A stretch of DNA of 64,000 nucleotides from JABCPE02 sp963516475 (GCA_963516475.1 CAUQBR010000001.1:62001-126000); one strand, 5' to 3'. Counted from the first letter of the stretch, positions 6,885-16,375 are shown. Made by a program: numbers and translations. The notes: generated from the letters alone by a model not told the origin.

Positions 6885-8621
6885 ATGACAAAAAAACTGT
6901 TTATATCTTTTTTCCTGCTGTCCACTTTGTTTGTCTTTGGGCAGATTACTTCCATAAATGGCAATTTGGAAAAAGACCCTTTTTTTGAGCAAAAACAAGA
7001 AGGAAAAGATGAACCTGTAAAGGTAAAAATTATCCATGCAGACCTTACACAGAAAAGACAAGATTTGTTCGACGGAAACACCTTCATGACAGGAAATGTG
7101 CATCTGGAACATAAAGGCTCTACACTAAAAGCCGACACCGTGATTTTCTATTCTGAAGCGAACTTCGCCAAGGCAATAGGAAACACCCAGCTGCAGACCT
7201 CTGATGGCAACCTAATCACCGCGGGAGAAATCCAGTATGACGGTAACTCCCAGCGTGGAATCGCAAGGAAAAATGTAGTCCTCACCGACCCTAAACAAAC
7301 CATAAAAACGGATATTCTCTACTATGACCGAATTCCGAACACAGCCTATTTCAACACGGGAGGAACTATCTACAATGGCAGCAACACCATCAGAACCAAA
7401 ACTGCCACCTACAACATCACCAGCCGAGTGGTAGATGTCACAGGAAATGTAAATATAGACAACAGCCAATACCAAGTGCAAGGAACTAAAATCAAGCAAA
7501 ATCAAAACACCAATACCGCAGAGTTCTACGGCCCTACTACGATTATCAACAAAAGTAATCCTTCCAACTCAGTATACACAGAGAAAGGACACTATAAAAT
7601 GAACAGCAAGGAGGTCTATCTCAGTAAAAATTCACGAATCTACTACAATGGAAAAACCCTGAAAGGCGATGCCATGTATTACAACCAAAACACAGGCTTC
7701 GGAACTGCGAAAGGAAATGTACTGCTGGACGACCCAAGGGAAAACCGCTTTGTGAGAGGCTCTTATGGCGAGATATTTGAAAATAAAGATTCTGCGATGA
7801 TTACAGGGAAGCCTTATGCTGTGAAAATCTTTAAAAACGATTCACTATTTTTCTCTGCCGAAAGAATCATCGCTTACCAAAAAGCCGATTCCACCAGAAT
7901 GAAAAAAAGTTTCCTAAAAGCCTACCACAAAGCCAGAATGTTCAAATCTAATGCACAGGCAAGAGCCGATTCACTTAGCTTTAATGAAACCGATGGAGAG
8001 CTTCACCTCATCAGAAAACCTATTTTCTGGACAGGCGAACGACAAGTGACAGGTGATGTTATCAAGGCTTACCTCAACACACAAAACGAAAGTATAGATT
8101 CTTTAAAAGTAATCGGAAACGCTCTAGCAATCAGCAAGGTAGATTCTATCAATCTAAAAGATGAATTTAACCAAGTGAAAGGAAAACAGATGATAGCCTA
8201 CTACAAAAACAATAACATTCATCTGATAAAAGTAACCGAAAATGCACAGGCCATTAACTATGTAGAAAGCCAAAACACAAAAACAAAAAACATGGATAGG
8301 CTGGGCATTTCGCTGTCATCATGTGGAGAAATTGAGGCGCTTTTCGAGGAACAAAAACTGCACATCGTAGCGTGTAACATCGGCGCAAATACGGACATAT
8401 ATCCTATGAGCAAAATAGCTCCAGAGAAGCGAAAATTCGCAGAGTTTAACTGGAACACCAAAGACCGCCCACGGAAATGGAAGGATATATTTTTGGACTC
8501 GCCTGAAAATGTAGAAATCATCTACGAAACAGACACCGCCCTCTATGACCAAGCGGAAAACAAACGAAAAAAAGAGGAAGAAAAGAAAAACGCCAATAAA
8601 ATAAAACGAGTAAAAAAATAA
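6885..8621 (+). CDS. OstA-like protein (LptA/LptD N-domain type)
   Basis: 578-aa exported protein with a signal peptide (MTKKLFISFFLLSTLFVFGQ). The body is a series of OstA/LptA beta-jellyroll repeats (for example G-N-V-H-L-E, ADTVIFY, GDAMYYN, GTAKGNV), the fold that carries lipopolysaccharide across the periplasm, and a long C-terminal extension ending in a Lys/Glu-rich tail. It is longer than LptA (about 180 aa) but lacks the LptD barrel; this is the form usual in Flavobacteriia, annotated as OstA-like. Its role in LPS transport is inferred from the fold. It is probably co-transcribed with the Fur-type gene upstream and ends at a strong terminator shared with pdxA. Confidence 0.85.
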   Translation: MTKKLFISFFLLSTLFVFGQITSINGNLEKDPFFEQKQEGKDEPVKVKIIHADLTQKRQDLFDGNTFMTGNVHLEHKGSTLKADTVIFYSEANFAKAIGNTQLQTSDGNLITAGEIQYDGNSQRGIARKNVVLTDPKQTIKTDILYYDRIPNTAYFNTGGTIYNGSNTIRTKTATYNITSRVVDVTGNVNIDNSQYQVQGTKIKQNQNTNTAEFYGPTTIINKSNPSNSVYTEKGHYKMNSKEVYLSKNSRIYYNGKTLKGDAMYYNQNTGFGTAKGNVLLDDPRENRFVRGSYGEIFENKDSAMITGKPYAVKIFKNDSLFFSAERIIAYQKADSTRMKKSFLKAYHKARMFKSNAQARADSLSFNETDGELHLIRKPIFWTGERQVTGDVIKAYLNTQNESIDSLKVIGNALAISKVDSINLKDEFNQVKGKQMIAYYKNNNIHLIKVTENAQAINYVESQNTKTKNMDRLGISLSSCGEIEALFEEQKLHIVACNIGANTDIYPMSKIAPEKRKFAEFNWNTKDRPRKWKDIFLDSPENVEIIYETDTALYDQAENKRKKEEEKKNANKIKRVKK

Positions 8622-8628
8622 TAAAAGA

Positions 8629-8655
8629 AAAAAGCGCCTGAAATCAGGTGCTTTT
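8629..8655. terminator. Bidirectional terminator between the OstA-like gene and pdxA
   Basis: AAAAGCGCCTGA pairs with TCAGGTGCTTTT with one G-T/G-U pair; A and T runs lie on both sides and it sits directly between two convergent stops. Confidence 0.85.
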
Positions 8656-8656
8656 G

Positions 8657-9739
8657 TTATTCCTCTCCTTCTGGAAGATCCTCATCTTCTACATTCTGAG
8701 CAATTTTTCTTACCTCTAATTTATGAGCGATAAGGTCCAAATTTTCTACTCTATTTTTGAAAATCTTTATCGCTGTGAAAACTGCCTCCTCAAAGGAATG
8801 AGCATCTGCAACGCCCTTCCCTGCGATATCATAAGCTGTTCCATGGTCTGGCGATGTTCTAATGAGCGGCATTCCTGCTGTGTAGTTCACTCCGTTTTCA
8901 TATGCGATGGTCTTAAATGGAGTAAGCCCTTGGTCATGATACATTGCTAAAACTCCATCAAAATTCTTGTATTTTTCTGGCTGGAAGAAGCTATCCGCAG
9001 GATAAGGCCCGAAGACCATAAAACCTTGGTCGAACAATTCCTTTATGGCTGGTTCTATGATTTCTTTTTCCTCCATTCCTATCGTTCCACCATCGCCTGA
9101 GTGTGGATTCAGCCCAAGAACTGCGATTTTTGGTCTTTCAATAGAGAAATCCAGTTTCAGACAGTTATTCATCTGTTTTACTTGGTCCATTATCCTTTGT
9201 TTCGTAATCGTTTCTGCTACTTTCGCCAGTGGAATATGATGGGTAGAAACTGCTACTTTTAAATCCTCTGTTACCAAAAACATCAATCCTTTGGCTGCAA
9301 ATTTTTTCTCCAAATACTCGGTATGCCCTGTGTATGGGAAACCGTGTTTTATCATTTCATCTTTGTTGATAGGCGCAGTTACCAGCACATCTATTTCACC
9401 TTTCATAAGGGCGTTTGCTGCAGCTTCTAACGAGTCTATCGCTAGCTTGGTAGATTCCTCTGTGGGCGTACCGAACTTCACCTCCATTTCATCTTTGCGA
9501 AGATTTACGATGTTTATCTGCCCATCTACCGCCTCAGAGGCGTGAAGGATATAGTTAAAATTAAACTGCAGTTTAAATACATTTTTCTGAAAAGAAAAGA
9601 GCTTCCCTGAACCAAAAATCACAGGCGTGAAAAAATCCAGCATACTCTTGTCTTTCAATGTTTTAAGAATAATTTCTGGACCTATTCCATTATAGTCTCC
9701 GATAGAAATTCCTACTTTTATTTTATGTTTAAATTCCAT
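8657..9739 (-). CDS. pdxA: 4-hydroxythreonine-4-phosphate dehydrogenase
   Basis: 360 aa. PdxA oxidises 4-phosphohydroxy-L-threonine in the DXP-dependent pyridoxal phosphate pathway. Family hallmarks are present: GDYNGIGPE near the N-terminus, TAPINK, the metal-binding GHTEYLEKKF, LNPHSGDGG, and the C-terminal MYHDQGLTPFK and SPDHGTAYDIAG blocks with the catalytic His and Asp residues. An acidic tail ends the protein. It is transcribed alone on the minus strand, divergent from ribE. Confidence 0.97.
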   Translation of the reverse strand: MEFKHKIKVGISIGDYNGIGPEIILKTLKDKSMLDFFTPVIFGSGKLFSFQKNVFKLQFNFNYILHASEAVDGQINIVNLRKDEMEVKFGTPTEESTKLAIDSLEAAANALMKGEIDVLVTAPINKDEMIKHGFPYTGHTEYLEKKFAAKGLMFLVTEDLKVAVSTHHIPLAKVAETITKQRIMDQVKQMNNCLKLDFSIERPKIAVLGLNPHSGDGGTIGMEEKEIIEPAIKELFDQGFMVFGPYPADSFFQPEKYKNFDGVLAMYHDQGLTPFKTIAYENGVNYTAGMPLIRTSPDHGTAYDIAGKGVADAHSFEEAVFTAIKIFKNRVENLDLIAHKLEVRKIAQNVEDEDLPEGEE

Positions 9740-9766
9740 TTTGCTTAACTTTGGCTCTTAAAAGAG

Positions 9767-9774
9767 CAAAATTA
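9767..9774 (-). promoter_or_regulatory. Promoter -7 box of pdxA
   Basis: The minus strand reads TAATTTTG, 27 bp before the pdxA ATG. No clear -33 element is seen. Confidence 0.45.
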
Positions 9775-9824
9775 GTTTAATTTTTTGAGAAGAAAACAGA
9801 TTTATCCAAAAATACTTTAAATTT

Positions 9825-10409
9825 ATGTTTACAGGAATAGTAGAAGCCACTGCCACAGTAGAAAATATAGAAGCCAAGGGAACAAGTGTTCATTTTACGA
9901 TGAGCTGCCCTTTTACAGATGAACTAAAAATAGACCAAAGTCTTTCTCATAACGGCTGCTGCCTGACCATAGAAAAAATTGAAAATCAGCGATATGGCGT
10001 AACCGCAATACAAGAAACCTTGGAAAAAACCAATCTGGGAAGCTGGAAAATAGGCACAAAAGTAAACCTAGAAAGATGCGTGCTGATGAACGGCAGGCTA
10101 GACGGGCATATCGTGCAGGGACATGTAGACCAAACAGGGACAATAAAATCCATAGAAAACCTAAACGGCAGCCACTACATCACGATAGCATACACCGAGA
10201 AAGACGGATTTACTACCGTTCCACAAGGGTCTATCACCGTGGACGGCATCAGCCTTACTGTAGCCCACAGCGGAGAAAATGAGTTTTCGGTGGCGATAAT
10301 TCCTTACACTTGGGAACATACTAATTTGAAGAATTTAGAAATCGGCAGCAGAGTGAATCTGGAATTTGATATCATTGGGAAATATGTAGCAAAACTTATG
10401 AAAAAATAA
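9825..10409 (+). CDS. ribE: Riboflavin synthase, alpha subunit
   Basis: 194 aa. It catalyses dismutation of two 6,7-dimethyl-8-ribityllumazines to riboflavin. It begins with the invariant MFTGIVE and has two tandem lumazine-binding domains (about residues 1-86 and 97-190), each with the S-[LI]-T/C-L-T type strand (SHNGCCLTI, TVDGISLTV) and HIVQGHVD between them. The sensor kinase gene follows after 3 bp, so the two share a transcript. Another riboflavin gene, ribA, lies separately at 61369. Confidence 0.97.
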   Translation: MFTGIVEATATVENIEAKGTSVHFTMSCPFTDELKIDQSLSHNGCCLTIEKIENQRYGVTAIQETLEKTNLGSWKIGTKVNLERCVLMNGRLDGHIVQGHVDQTGTIKSIENLNGSHYITIAYTEKDGFTTVPQGSITVDGISLTVAHSGENEFSVAIIPYTWEHTNLKNLEIGSRVNLEFDIIGKYVAKLMKK

Positions 10410-10412
10410 CCC

Positions 10413-11861
10413 ATGAGCTCCATCATCAAAGGAAACATACAAACAAGAATCTTCTTCGGATTTATGCTGGTTACCCTACTGAGTATCATAGGTGTAACGG
10501 TGATTTCCTATCTCGTTTTCAAAAAAAATACCGAAACCCAAAACAAAGAAAGACTACGCCAAACGGTAGAAATACTAATGTCTTCACTGGACTATGCCGT
10601 GAGCCATACAACTGTGACCGAAGAAAACATAAAACCTGTCTTGGAGAAAAAAATCCTAGAGATCTCCGATATCAACAAACAGGACATTATCATCTATAAT
10701 CTACAAGGAAAATTCCTGCTTTCCAACAAAGAGAAAAACCAAGTTTCTCCACAAGAAATTCCCGAAGAAGTCCTAAAAAAAATCCTAAAAAAAGGAAATA
10801 GATTTGATGCTGTGGAATATATAAAAGATGAAGAGGACAATCTAACAGCCTCCTACATTCCACTCCTGAACAACATGCTGGAGCCTGTCGCGATTGTTTT
10901 TTTCCCTTTTTATCATAGTGATAACACCCGATTGGATACCTTTAATCAGTATATCCAAATCATGGTTGCGGCGAACATCATCATCATCGCTCTTGGAATA
11001 TGGCTAAGCTGGAGAATCTCTGATGAACTTACGAAAAACATTAGAAAAATTTCACAAAAAATCACACAAATAGACCTCAATGAAGAAATAAAACCCATCC
11101 GATATTACAACGATGATGAATTCACTCCGCTCATCAATTCCTATAACCGAACCATCCGAATGATAGAGGAACAGAAAAAGCTATTATTCTTCAAAGAGAA
11201 AGAGTCTGCATGGCGTGAAATGGCTAAGCAGGTGGCTCATGAAGTAAAAAATCCATTGACTCCCATGAAACTCCTCATTCAAAATTTTGAAAGGAAATTT
11301 GATAAAAACGACCCTGAGATAGAAGATAAAGTAAAAAAACTCTGCGCCTCTATGGAAGACCAGATAGACCTAATAGCAAAAGTAGCTGGAGCTTTTTCGG
11401 AGTTTACAAAACTACCCGAAAAAAAGAATGAAGTAATCAATGTGAACAATGAGATTTTATCCCTTATAAGGATTTTTGATGACAAAAATGAAATCATATT
11501 TCACCCTAAACAAAATAATATTCTCATAAACTTTGATAAATCTTTCTTCCAAAGGATAATGACCAACCTCATCCTAAATGCCCAACAAGCAAAAAATGAG
11601 AAGCAAGACTTTTTTATCAAAATCAATCTGGAACTTTTAAATAAAAAAATAAGCCTATCCATAGAGGATAACGGAAACGGAATCCCTGAGGACAAATTAG
11701 AAAAAATCTTTGAACCCAATTTTACCACCAAATCCAGCGGAACAGGCCTCGGGCTGGCAATGGTAAAAAGAATGATAGAAGACTATAAGGGAGAAATCTC
11801 CATCCGCTCCAAAGAAGGAAAAGGAACCACACTTATGATTATCCTCCCTACAAATATGTAA
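10413..11861 (+). CDS. Sensor histidine kinase (NtrY-like)
   Basis: 482-aa membrane kinase. Membrane segment 1 is at about residues 12-35, a periplasmic sensor region of about 140 residues follows, then membrane segment 2 near 180-200 and a HAMP linker. The HisKA motif is VAHEVKNPLTPMK with phospho-acceptor His276, as in the NtrY type. The HATPase domain has the N box (NLILNAQQA), G1 (DNGNGIPE) and G2 (GTGLGLAMV). No response regulator is next to it, so the partner and signal are unknown. It follows ribE by 3 bp and the ABC exporter starts 6 bp after it. Confidence 0.92.
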   Translation: MSSIIKGNIQTRIFFGFMLVTLLSIIGVTVISYLVFKKNTETQNKERLRQTVEILMSSLDYAVSHTTVTEENIKPVLEKKILEISDINKQDIIIYNLQGKFLLSNKEKNQVSPQEIPEEVLKKILKKGNRFDAVEYIKDEEDNLTASYIPLLNNMLEPVAIVFFPFYHSDNTRLDTFNQYIQIMVAANIIIIALGIWLSWRISDELTKNIRKISQKITQIDLNEEIKPIRYYNDDEFTPLINSYNRTIRMIEEQKKLLFFKEKESAWREMAKQVAHEVKNPLTPMKLLIQNFERKFDKNDPEIEDKVKKLCASMEDQIDLIAKVAGAFSEFTKLPEKKNEVINVNNEILSLIRIFDDKNEIIFHPKQNNILINFDKSFFQRIMTNLILNAQQAKNEKQDFFIKINLELLNKKISLSIEDNGNGIPEDKLEKIFEPNFTTKSSGTGLGLAMVKRMIEDYKGEISIRSKEGKGTTLMIILPTNM

Positions 11862-11867
11862 AAAAGA

Positions 11868-13514
11868 ATGAAAGCCCTAAAATCCCTTAATCCCTATTTT
11901 TGGAAGCATCGAAATATGCTTTCGTTGGGAGTTTTATTTATTTTTCTTAGTAATTTTTTCAATATTTTCTGGATACAGTATCTGGGAGACACCATAGATG
12001 CTATACAGCAGGTTTTGAGCAGTAAAAATACCGACAGCGACACAATTATAAAAACTCTTCTTATCAATGGAGGCATCATCATAGGCTCATCCATCATTGC
12101 AGGAATTTTTCGGTTCATGATGAGACAGACCATCATAGTAACATCAAGGAAAATAGAATACGAACTAAAAAACGAAATCTATCAGCACTACCAAAGTCTT
12201 TCTCTTACAAATTTCAAAAAAACAAGCATAGGCGACCTTATGAACCGTCTCAGCGAAGACATTATCGCCATTAGAATGTATCTCGGTCCTGGCGTGATGT
12301 ATGTAGCAAACCTCATCATCTTGCTGATGATTACCAGTTTTTATATGATAAGGACTGATTTGGAGATGACACTCGTTATCCTCATTCTGCTTCCTATATT
12401 CTCTCTTTCAGTGTATAAAGTAAGCGGAATTGTAGGAAAAAAATCAAAACTAGTACAGGAGAGCCAGTCTGCGATTTCTACTTTCGTGCAGGATAGTTTT
12501 TCGGGAATTAGAGTGGTGAAATTCTTTAACAAAGAAAAATATGTCCAAGACAAATACGATGAAAAAATAAAAAGCTACCAAAACAGATCGGTAGATTTAG
12601 CTAAATACGAAAATTTCTTTTACACTTCTATGATTCTGATTGTGGGAATTTTGGATATCGCTATTTTATTCATTGGTGGACAGAAATACATTAATGGAGA
12701 GATTAACATTGGTATGATTGCTAATTTCTTTATGTATGCCAATGCTATGGTGATTCCATTCAGTACCGTAGGCTGGGTAACTTCCATCAACCAACGGGCA
12801 GAAGCATCTATGCAGAGGATAAATGAATTTAAGGACATTCATTCTGATATCGTTAATACCAATCATGATATTTACGAAATCAAAGGAGATATAGAATTCC
12901 GAAATGTGAGCTACACCTATCCCAATACGGGCATCAAAGCTGTGGAGAATTTAAGTTTTAAAGTAAATGCGGGAGAATTCATTACCATCACAGGAAAAAC
13001 AGGAAGTGGAAAATCTACCATCGCTCTTCTTCTTTGCAGGTTGATAGACCCAGACGAAGGAGAAATACTGATAGACGGCAAAAACCTAAAAGAACACAAT
13101 CTGGAACTTTACCGAAAATTCATCGGTTATATCCCGCAGGAAAGTTATCTTTTCTCTGACACGATAGAGAATAACATCGGCTTTGCGATAGACAATCCTA
13201 CGCCTGAACTGATAGAAAAATTCGCAAAAATAGCCGACATTCATAATGATGTGATGCTCTTCAGAGACAAATACCAAACTGTGGTAGGAGAACGAGGCGT
13301 GATGCTTTCAGGCGGGCAGAAACAAAGAATCTGCATCGCCAGAGCCCTTATCAAACAGCCTCAAATCGTGATTTTTGATGACTGCTTATCGGCTCTGGAC
13401 ACCAAAACCGAACAAAATATTTTGACCAATATAGAAAAAGAGGTTGCCAACTGCACTGCCATCATCATCACCCACAGAGAAACCGTTACGAGCAGTAAAA
13501 AAATAAATCTGTAA
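11868..13514 (+). CDS. ABC exporter (fused permease and ATPase), C-terminus short
   Basis: 548 aa: six-helix exporter membrane domain (about residues 1-325) followed by an ATPase domain. Walker A is GKTGSGKST (376-384), signature LSGGQ (480-484), Walker B FDD at 503-505. The catalytic Glu position is Asp505, as in the inactive half-site of heterodimeric exporters. The switch His is His536, but the protein stops 12 residues later, so the usual last 30-40 residues (D-loop-distal helices) are missing; the sequence after the stop does not restore them in any frame that I can see. It may be a functional short form or a decaying gene. The substrate is unknown. It is in an operon with ribE and the kinase. 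Confidence 0.85.
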   Translation: MKALKSLNPYFWKHRNMLSLGVLFIFLSNFFNIFWIQYLGDTIDAIQQVLSSKNTDSDTIIKTLLINGGIIIGSSIIAGIFRFMMRQTIIVTSRKIEYELKNEIYQHYQSLSLTNFKKTSIGDLMNRLSEDIIAIRMYLGPGVMYVANLIILLMITSFYMIRTDLEMTLVILILLPIFSLSVYKVSGIVGKKSKLVQESQSAISTFVQDSFSGIRVVKFFNKEKYVQDKYDEKIKSYQNRSVDLAKYENFFYTSMILIVGILDIAILFIGGQKYINGEINIGMIANFFMYANAMVIPFSTVGWVTSINQRAEASMQRINEFKDIHSDIVNTNHDIYEIKGDIEFRNVSYTYPNTGIKAVENLSFKVNAGEFITITGKTGSGKSTIALLLCRLIDPDEGEILIDGKNLKEHNLELYRKFIGYIPQESYLFSDTIENNIGFAIDNPTPELIEKFAKIADIHNDVMLFRDKYQTVVGERGVMLSGGQKQRICIARALIKQPQIVIFDDCLSALDTKTEQNILTNIEKEVANCTAIIITHRETVTSSKKINL

Positions 13515-13576
13515 ACCAAATACATGATTTTTGATAGTTTTTTTGATTTTTTCTATGAAAATTTAAAAAATTATCT

Positions 13577-13584
13577 TAAATTTG
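13577..13584 (+). promoter_or_regulatory. Promoter -7 box of the DUF3276 gene
   Basis: TAAATTTG, 26 bp before the ATG at 13611. Confidence 0.5.
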
Positions 13585-13610
13585 TTGAGCATTATTAAAA
13601 TAACAATAAA

Positions 13611-13946
13611 ATGAGTGATTACAAAGAACGCCAAGAAAATGAAATTTTTACAAAGGTGTTAAAAGCAGGAAGGAGAACTTATTTCTTTGATGTGAGAGAA
13701 ACAAAAGCAGGCGACTACTACCTTACTATCACAGAAAGTAAAAAGAATTTTAATGAAAGTGGTGAAGCAACTTTTGAAAAACACAAAATCTATCTTTACA
13801 AAGAAGATTTCAAAGGTTTCTTAGAAATGTTTAATGAAACTAAGGATTTCATTATTGAACAAAAAGGAGAAGATGTAATTTCTGAAAAACATGACAAAGA
13901 CTTCAAATCCCGTTCTTTCACAATAGATTCTGACGAGGATTTTTAA
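13611..13946 (+). CDS. DUF3276 / PUR-alpha-like nucleic acid-binding protein
   Basis: 111 aa. Small protein of the DUF3276 family, which has the PUR repeat fold known to bind single-stranded nucleic acid (Borrelia BpuR and eukaryotic Pur-alpha are relatives). Visible hallmarks are the basic AGRRTYFFDVRETKAGDYYLTI strand block split by turns, and the following helix with KEDFKGFLEMF. It is typical of Bacteroidota and usually monocistronic, as here. The acidic C-terminus (EDF) is like that of other members. The cellular role is not established. Confidence 0.88.
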   Translation: MSDYKERQENEIFTKVLKAGRRTYFFDVRETKAGDYYLTITESKKNFNESGEATFEKHKIYLYKEDFKGFLEMFNETKDFIIEQKGEDVISEKHDKDFKSRSFTIDSDEDF

Positions 13947-13968
13947 GAAATTATTTTTATTTATATAA

Positions 13969-13997
13969 AAAATGGAGCCGTTATAAAGCTCCATTTT
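13969..13997. terminator. Bidirectional terminator between DUF3276 and the amidase gene
   Basis: AAAATGGAGC (13969-13978) pairs with GCTCCATTTT (13988-13997); it directly abuts the stop of the convergent gene. Confidence 0.85.
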
Positions 13998-14747
13998 CTA
14001 TTTTAATTCAAATTCATCTCTGTCTAAAAGGACTTTAAATTTCTGTCTAAAAGAATTTAGTTTCTCCAAATCTATATTCGCTGATATTATATCTCCATTT
14101 TTCTCAGAAATTTCTGTCCCATCGGCATAGAAACAACGGGTGCTTTCTGGATAATTCAACCCAGAACCATCTATCCCTATCCTATTAACACCGAACACAA
14201 ACGACTGATTTTCAATAGCTCTAGCTCTCAAAAGAGTTTCCCACGCCAAAATACGAGGTTCTGCCCAGCTGGCTACATCTATCATCACATCATAGCTATC
14301 TACATTTCTAGCAAATACAGGAAATCTCAAATCATAGCACACCAAAAGCAAAAACCTAACTCCCTTATAATCAACCACCACACGCTCCTTCCCTGGTGTA
14401 TAGATTTTGTCCTCTCCACCGAAAGAAAACAAGTGTTTTTTATCGTATTGATGAACTTTTCCAGAAGGTTCCACGAAATAAAACCTATTATAAAACTGCC
14501 CATTTTCCTTCACTGAAACACTCCCGCCTACTGCTGATTTTTTCTTCTCCGCAAAACGCTTCATCCATGCTAGGGTTTCGCCTTTGCTGTCTGCTACCTC
14601 TTCCGTATCAACACAAAATCCAGTAGTAAACATTTCTGGAAGAAGAAATACATCCGCTTGCTCATCTTTTAGTTTTTCTTCAATGATATTGATATTTTCC
14701 TCTGGAGATTTCCATCGAATATCCAAATTTAACGCTGTTATTTTCAT
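13998..14747 (-). CDS. Nitrilase-superfamily amidohydrolase (omega-amidase, YafV type)
   Basis: 249 aa. The nitrilase catalytic triad is visible: Glu in LPEMFTTGF (about residue 38), Lys in YDKKHLF (about 104) and Cys in VCYDLRFP (about 137). The length and the KHLFSFGGED and DLRFPVFARN blocks match omega-amidases (C-N hydrolases of the YafV/Nit2 group), which hydrolyse alpha-ketoglutaramate or alpha-ketosuccinamate, a repair step in methionine salvage and transamination. The substrate is inferred from the family. It is a single gene, divergent from rseP. Confidence 0.9.
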   Translation of the reverse strand: MKITALNLDIRWKSPEENINIIEEKLKDEQADVFLLPEMFTTGFCVDTEEVADSKGETLAWMKRFAEKKKSAVGGSVSVKENGQFYNRFYFVEPSGKVHQYDKKHLFSFGGEDKIYTPGKERVVVDYKGVRFLLLVCYDLRFPVFARNVDSYDVMIDVASWAEPRILAWETLLRARAIENQSFVFGVNRIGIDGSGLNYPESTRCFYADGTEISEKNGDIISANIDLEKLNSFRQKFKVLLDRDEFELK

Positions 14748-14817
14748 TTTTTCTGATTTTTGATTGTAAATCTATTATTTTTATTTTTAATCCAAAAATA
14801 TTTAATAATGTTTTTAT

Positions 14818-14825
14818 TACCTTTG
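14818..14825 (+). promoter_or_regulatory. Promoter -7 box of rseP
   Basis: TACCTTTG, 22 bp before ATG 14848. A second perfect box, TAAATTTG (14840-14847), directly touches the ATG; a start from it would fall inside the coding region, so the first box is preferred. Confidence 0.5.
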
Positions 14826-14847
14826 CACGATTTTAATTTTAAATTTG

Positions 14848-16305
14848 ATGGATTTAGCAATACAAATATTTCAGTTCATTCTAAGCATTTCTATTTTAGT
14901 AGCCCTTCATGAATTAGGTCATTATCTTCCTGCAAAGTGGTTCAAGACCCGCGCAGAGAAATTTTTCCTATTTTTTGACCCTTGGTTTTCTTTATTTTCA
15001 ATGAAAAAAATCAACGGAAAATGGCAATACAAATTTTTCTCTAAAAATCAGCCTGATACAGAAATCATCGAGATAGATGGAGAAAAAAAAGAAGTTCCTA
15101 TCAATACAGAAAACCTTCCTGATGACGACTGGAGAAAACACAAAGACAGCACAAAATGGGGTATCGGGTGGCTGCCTATGGGTGGCTATGTAAAGATAGC
15201 AGGAATGGTGGACGAAAGCATGGATACGGAACAACTGAAAAAACCTGCTGAACCTTGGGAATTCCGTAGCAAACCTGCTTGGCAGAGACTTATCATCATG
15301 CTTGGCGGAGTTACTGTTAATTTCTTTTTAGCGTGGATAATTTTCGCTTCATTGAGTTTCTTGAAAGGAGAAGTTTTCTATGATAATTCTAAAATAGAGA
15401 ATGGAATTTTTGTGAATGAAGCAGGACAAAAAATGGGACTAAAACCAGGAGATAAAATTCTAAAAATAGATGGAAAACCTGCCCTGTCTTTCAATAATTC
15501 TGTAATGAACATGCTCTTTGCTGACCAAGTAACTGTAATGAGAGAAGGGAAAGAAGTAACTTTTGACATCAATAAAGAAGGCGTTGGCGAAGTTCTAAAA
15601 TCTGGTGGAAGAGGCTATATCGCTCCAAGAGTACTCGTGATAGTAGACTCTGCATTTGCTGGTGGAGCAAAAGAAGCAGGTCTGATGAAGGGCGATAAAA
15701 TTGTGGGAATCAATGGTAAATCTGTAATGTTCTTTGATGAACTAACCGCTGCTCTTAATGAAAATAAAAATAAAAAAATCAGCTTAGAATTTATTAGAAA
15801 CGGACAAAACCAAACTGCTGAGGCTAGTGTAGACAAGGATGGTAAACTTGGTTTCAAAATAGATGAAGCCCAATCAATGGCCGTTTTGGAGAAAGCTAAA
15901 GTGACCAAAGAGTTTGGATTTTTCGAAGCAATAGGAAGAGGTTTTGAAAGAACAATAGAGTCTCTGACTCAGCAAGTTAAACAATTTAAAATATTATTCA
16001 ACAAAAAAACTGAGGGCTACAAACAGGTTTCTGGACCAATTGGAATCGTGAAAATGATGCCTACAGAGATTGACTGGGCAGCATTTTGGAGTTTTACGGC
16101 TATGTTCTCTGTTTGGTTAGCATTTCTAAACCTACTCCCTATCCCTGGGCTAGATGGCGGGCATGTGATATTTACCCTTTGGGAAATGATTACAGGAAAA
16201 CCAGCTTCCCAGAAAGTGCTAGAATATGCACAAATGGCAGGAGTAATCTTGCTTTTAGGGCTGATGGTTCTCGTTTTTGGAAATGACATTTATAAATTAT
16301 TTTAA
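14848..16305 (+). CDS. rseP: RIP metalloprotease RseP (site-2 protease)
   Basis: 485-aa inner-membrane intramembrane protease. The zinc-binding motif is HELGH at residues 21-25 in the first helix; the third ligand region is LLPIPGLDGGH, with LDGGH at 435-439, in the third helix. Between them lie two PDZ domains (EAGQKMGLKPGDKI and AGGAKEAGLMKGDKI blocks). A hydrophilic insert of about 60 residues after the first helix (near residues 60-120) is typical of the Bacteroidota form. In other bacteria RseP cuts anti-sigma factors and leftover signal peptides. ATG 14848 is chosen over an in-frame TTG just before it, which lies in a promoter-like box. Confidence 0.95.
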   Translation: MDLAIQIFQFILSISILVALHELGHYLPAKWFKTRAEKFFLFFDPWFSLFSMKKINGKWQYKFFSKNQPDTEIIEIDGEKKEVPINTENLPDDDWRKHKDSTKWGIGWLPMGGYVKIAGMVDESMDTEQLKKPAEPWEFRSKPAWQRLIIMLGGVTVNFFLAWIIFASLSFLKGEVFYDNSKIENGIFVNEAGQKMGLKPGDKILKIDGKPALSFNNSVMNMLFADQVTVMREGKEVTFDINKEGVGEVLKSGGRGYIAPRVLVIVDSAFAGGAKEAGLMKGDKIVGINGKSVMFFDELTAALNENKNKKISLEFIRNGQNQTAEASVDKDGKLGFKIDEAQSMAVLEKAKVTKEFGFFEAIGRGFERTIESLTQQVKQFKILFNKKTEGYKQVSGPIGIVKMMPTEIDWAAFWSFTAMFSVWLAFLNLLPIPGLDGGHVIFTLWEMITGKPASQKVLEYAQMAGVILLLGLMVLVFGNDIYKLF

Positions 16306-16375
16306 AAACATGAATATTTTTCAAACTGATAATGAATAAATTAAGGTTAAATTCATATTTTTATTAGAAAATTAT

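Noticed and set aside
14840..14847. TAAATTTG box touching the rseP ATG as the rseP promoter
   Set aside because: A start from it would fall inside the coding region; the box at 14818-14825 is better placed.
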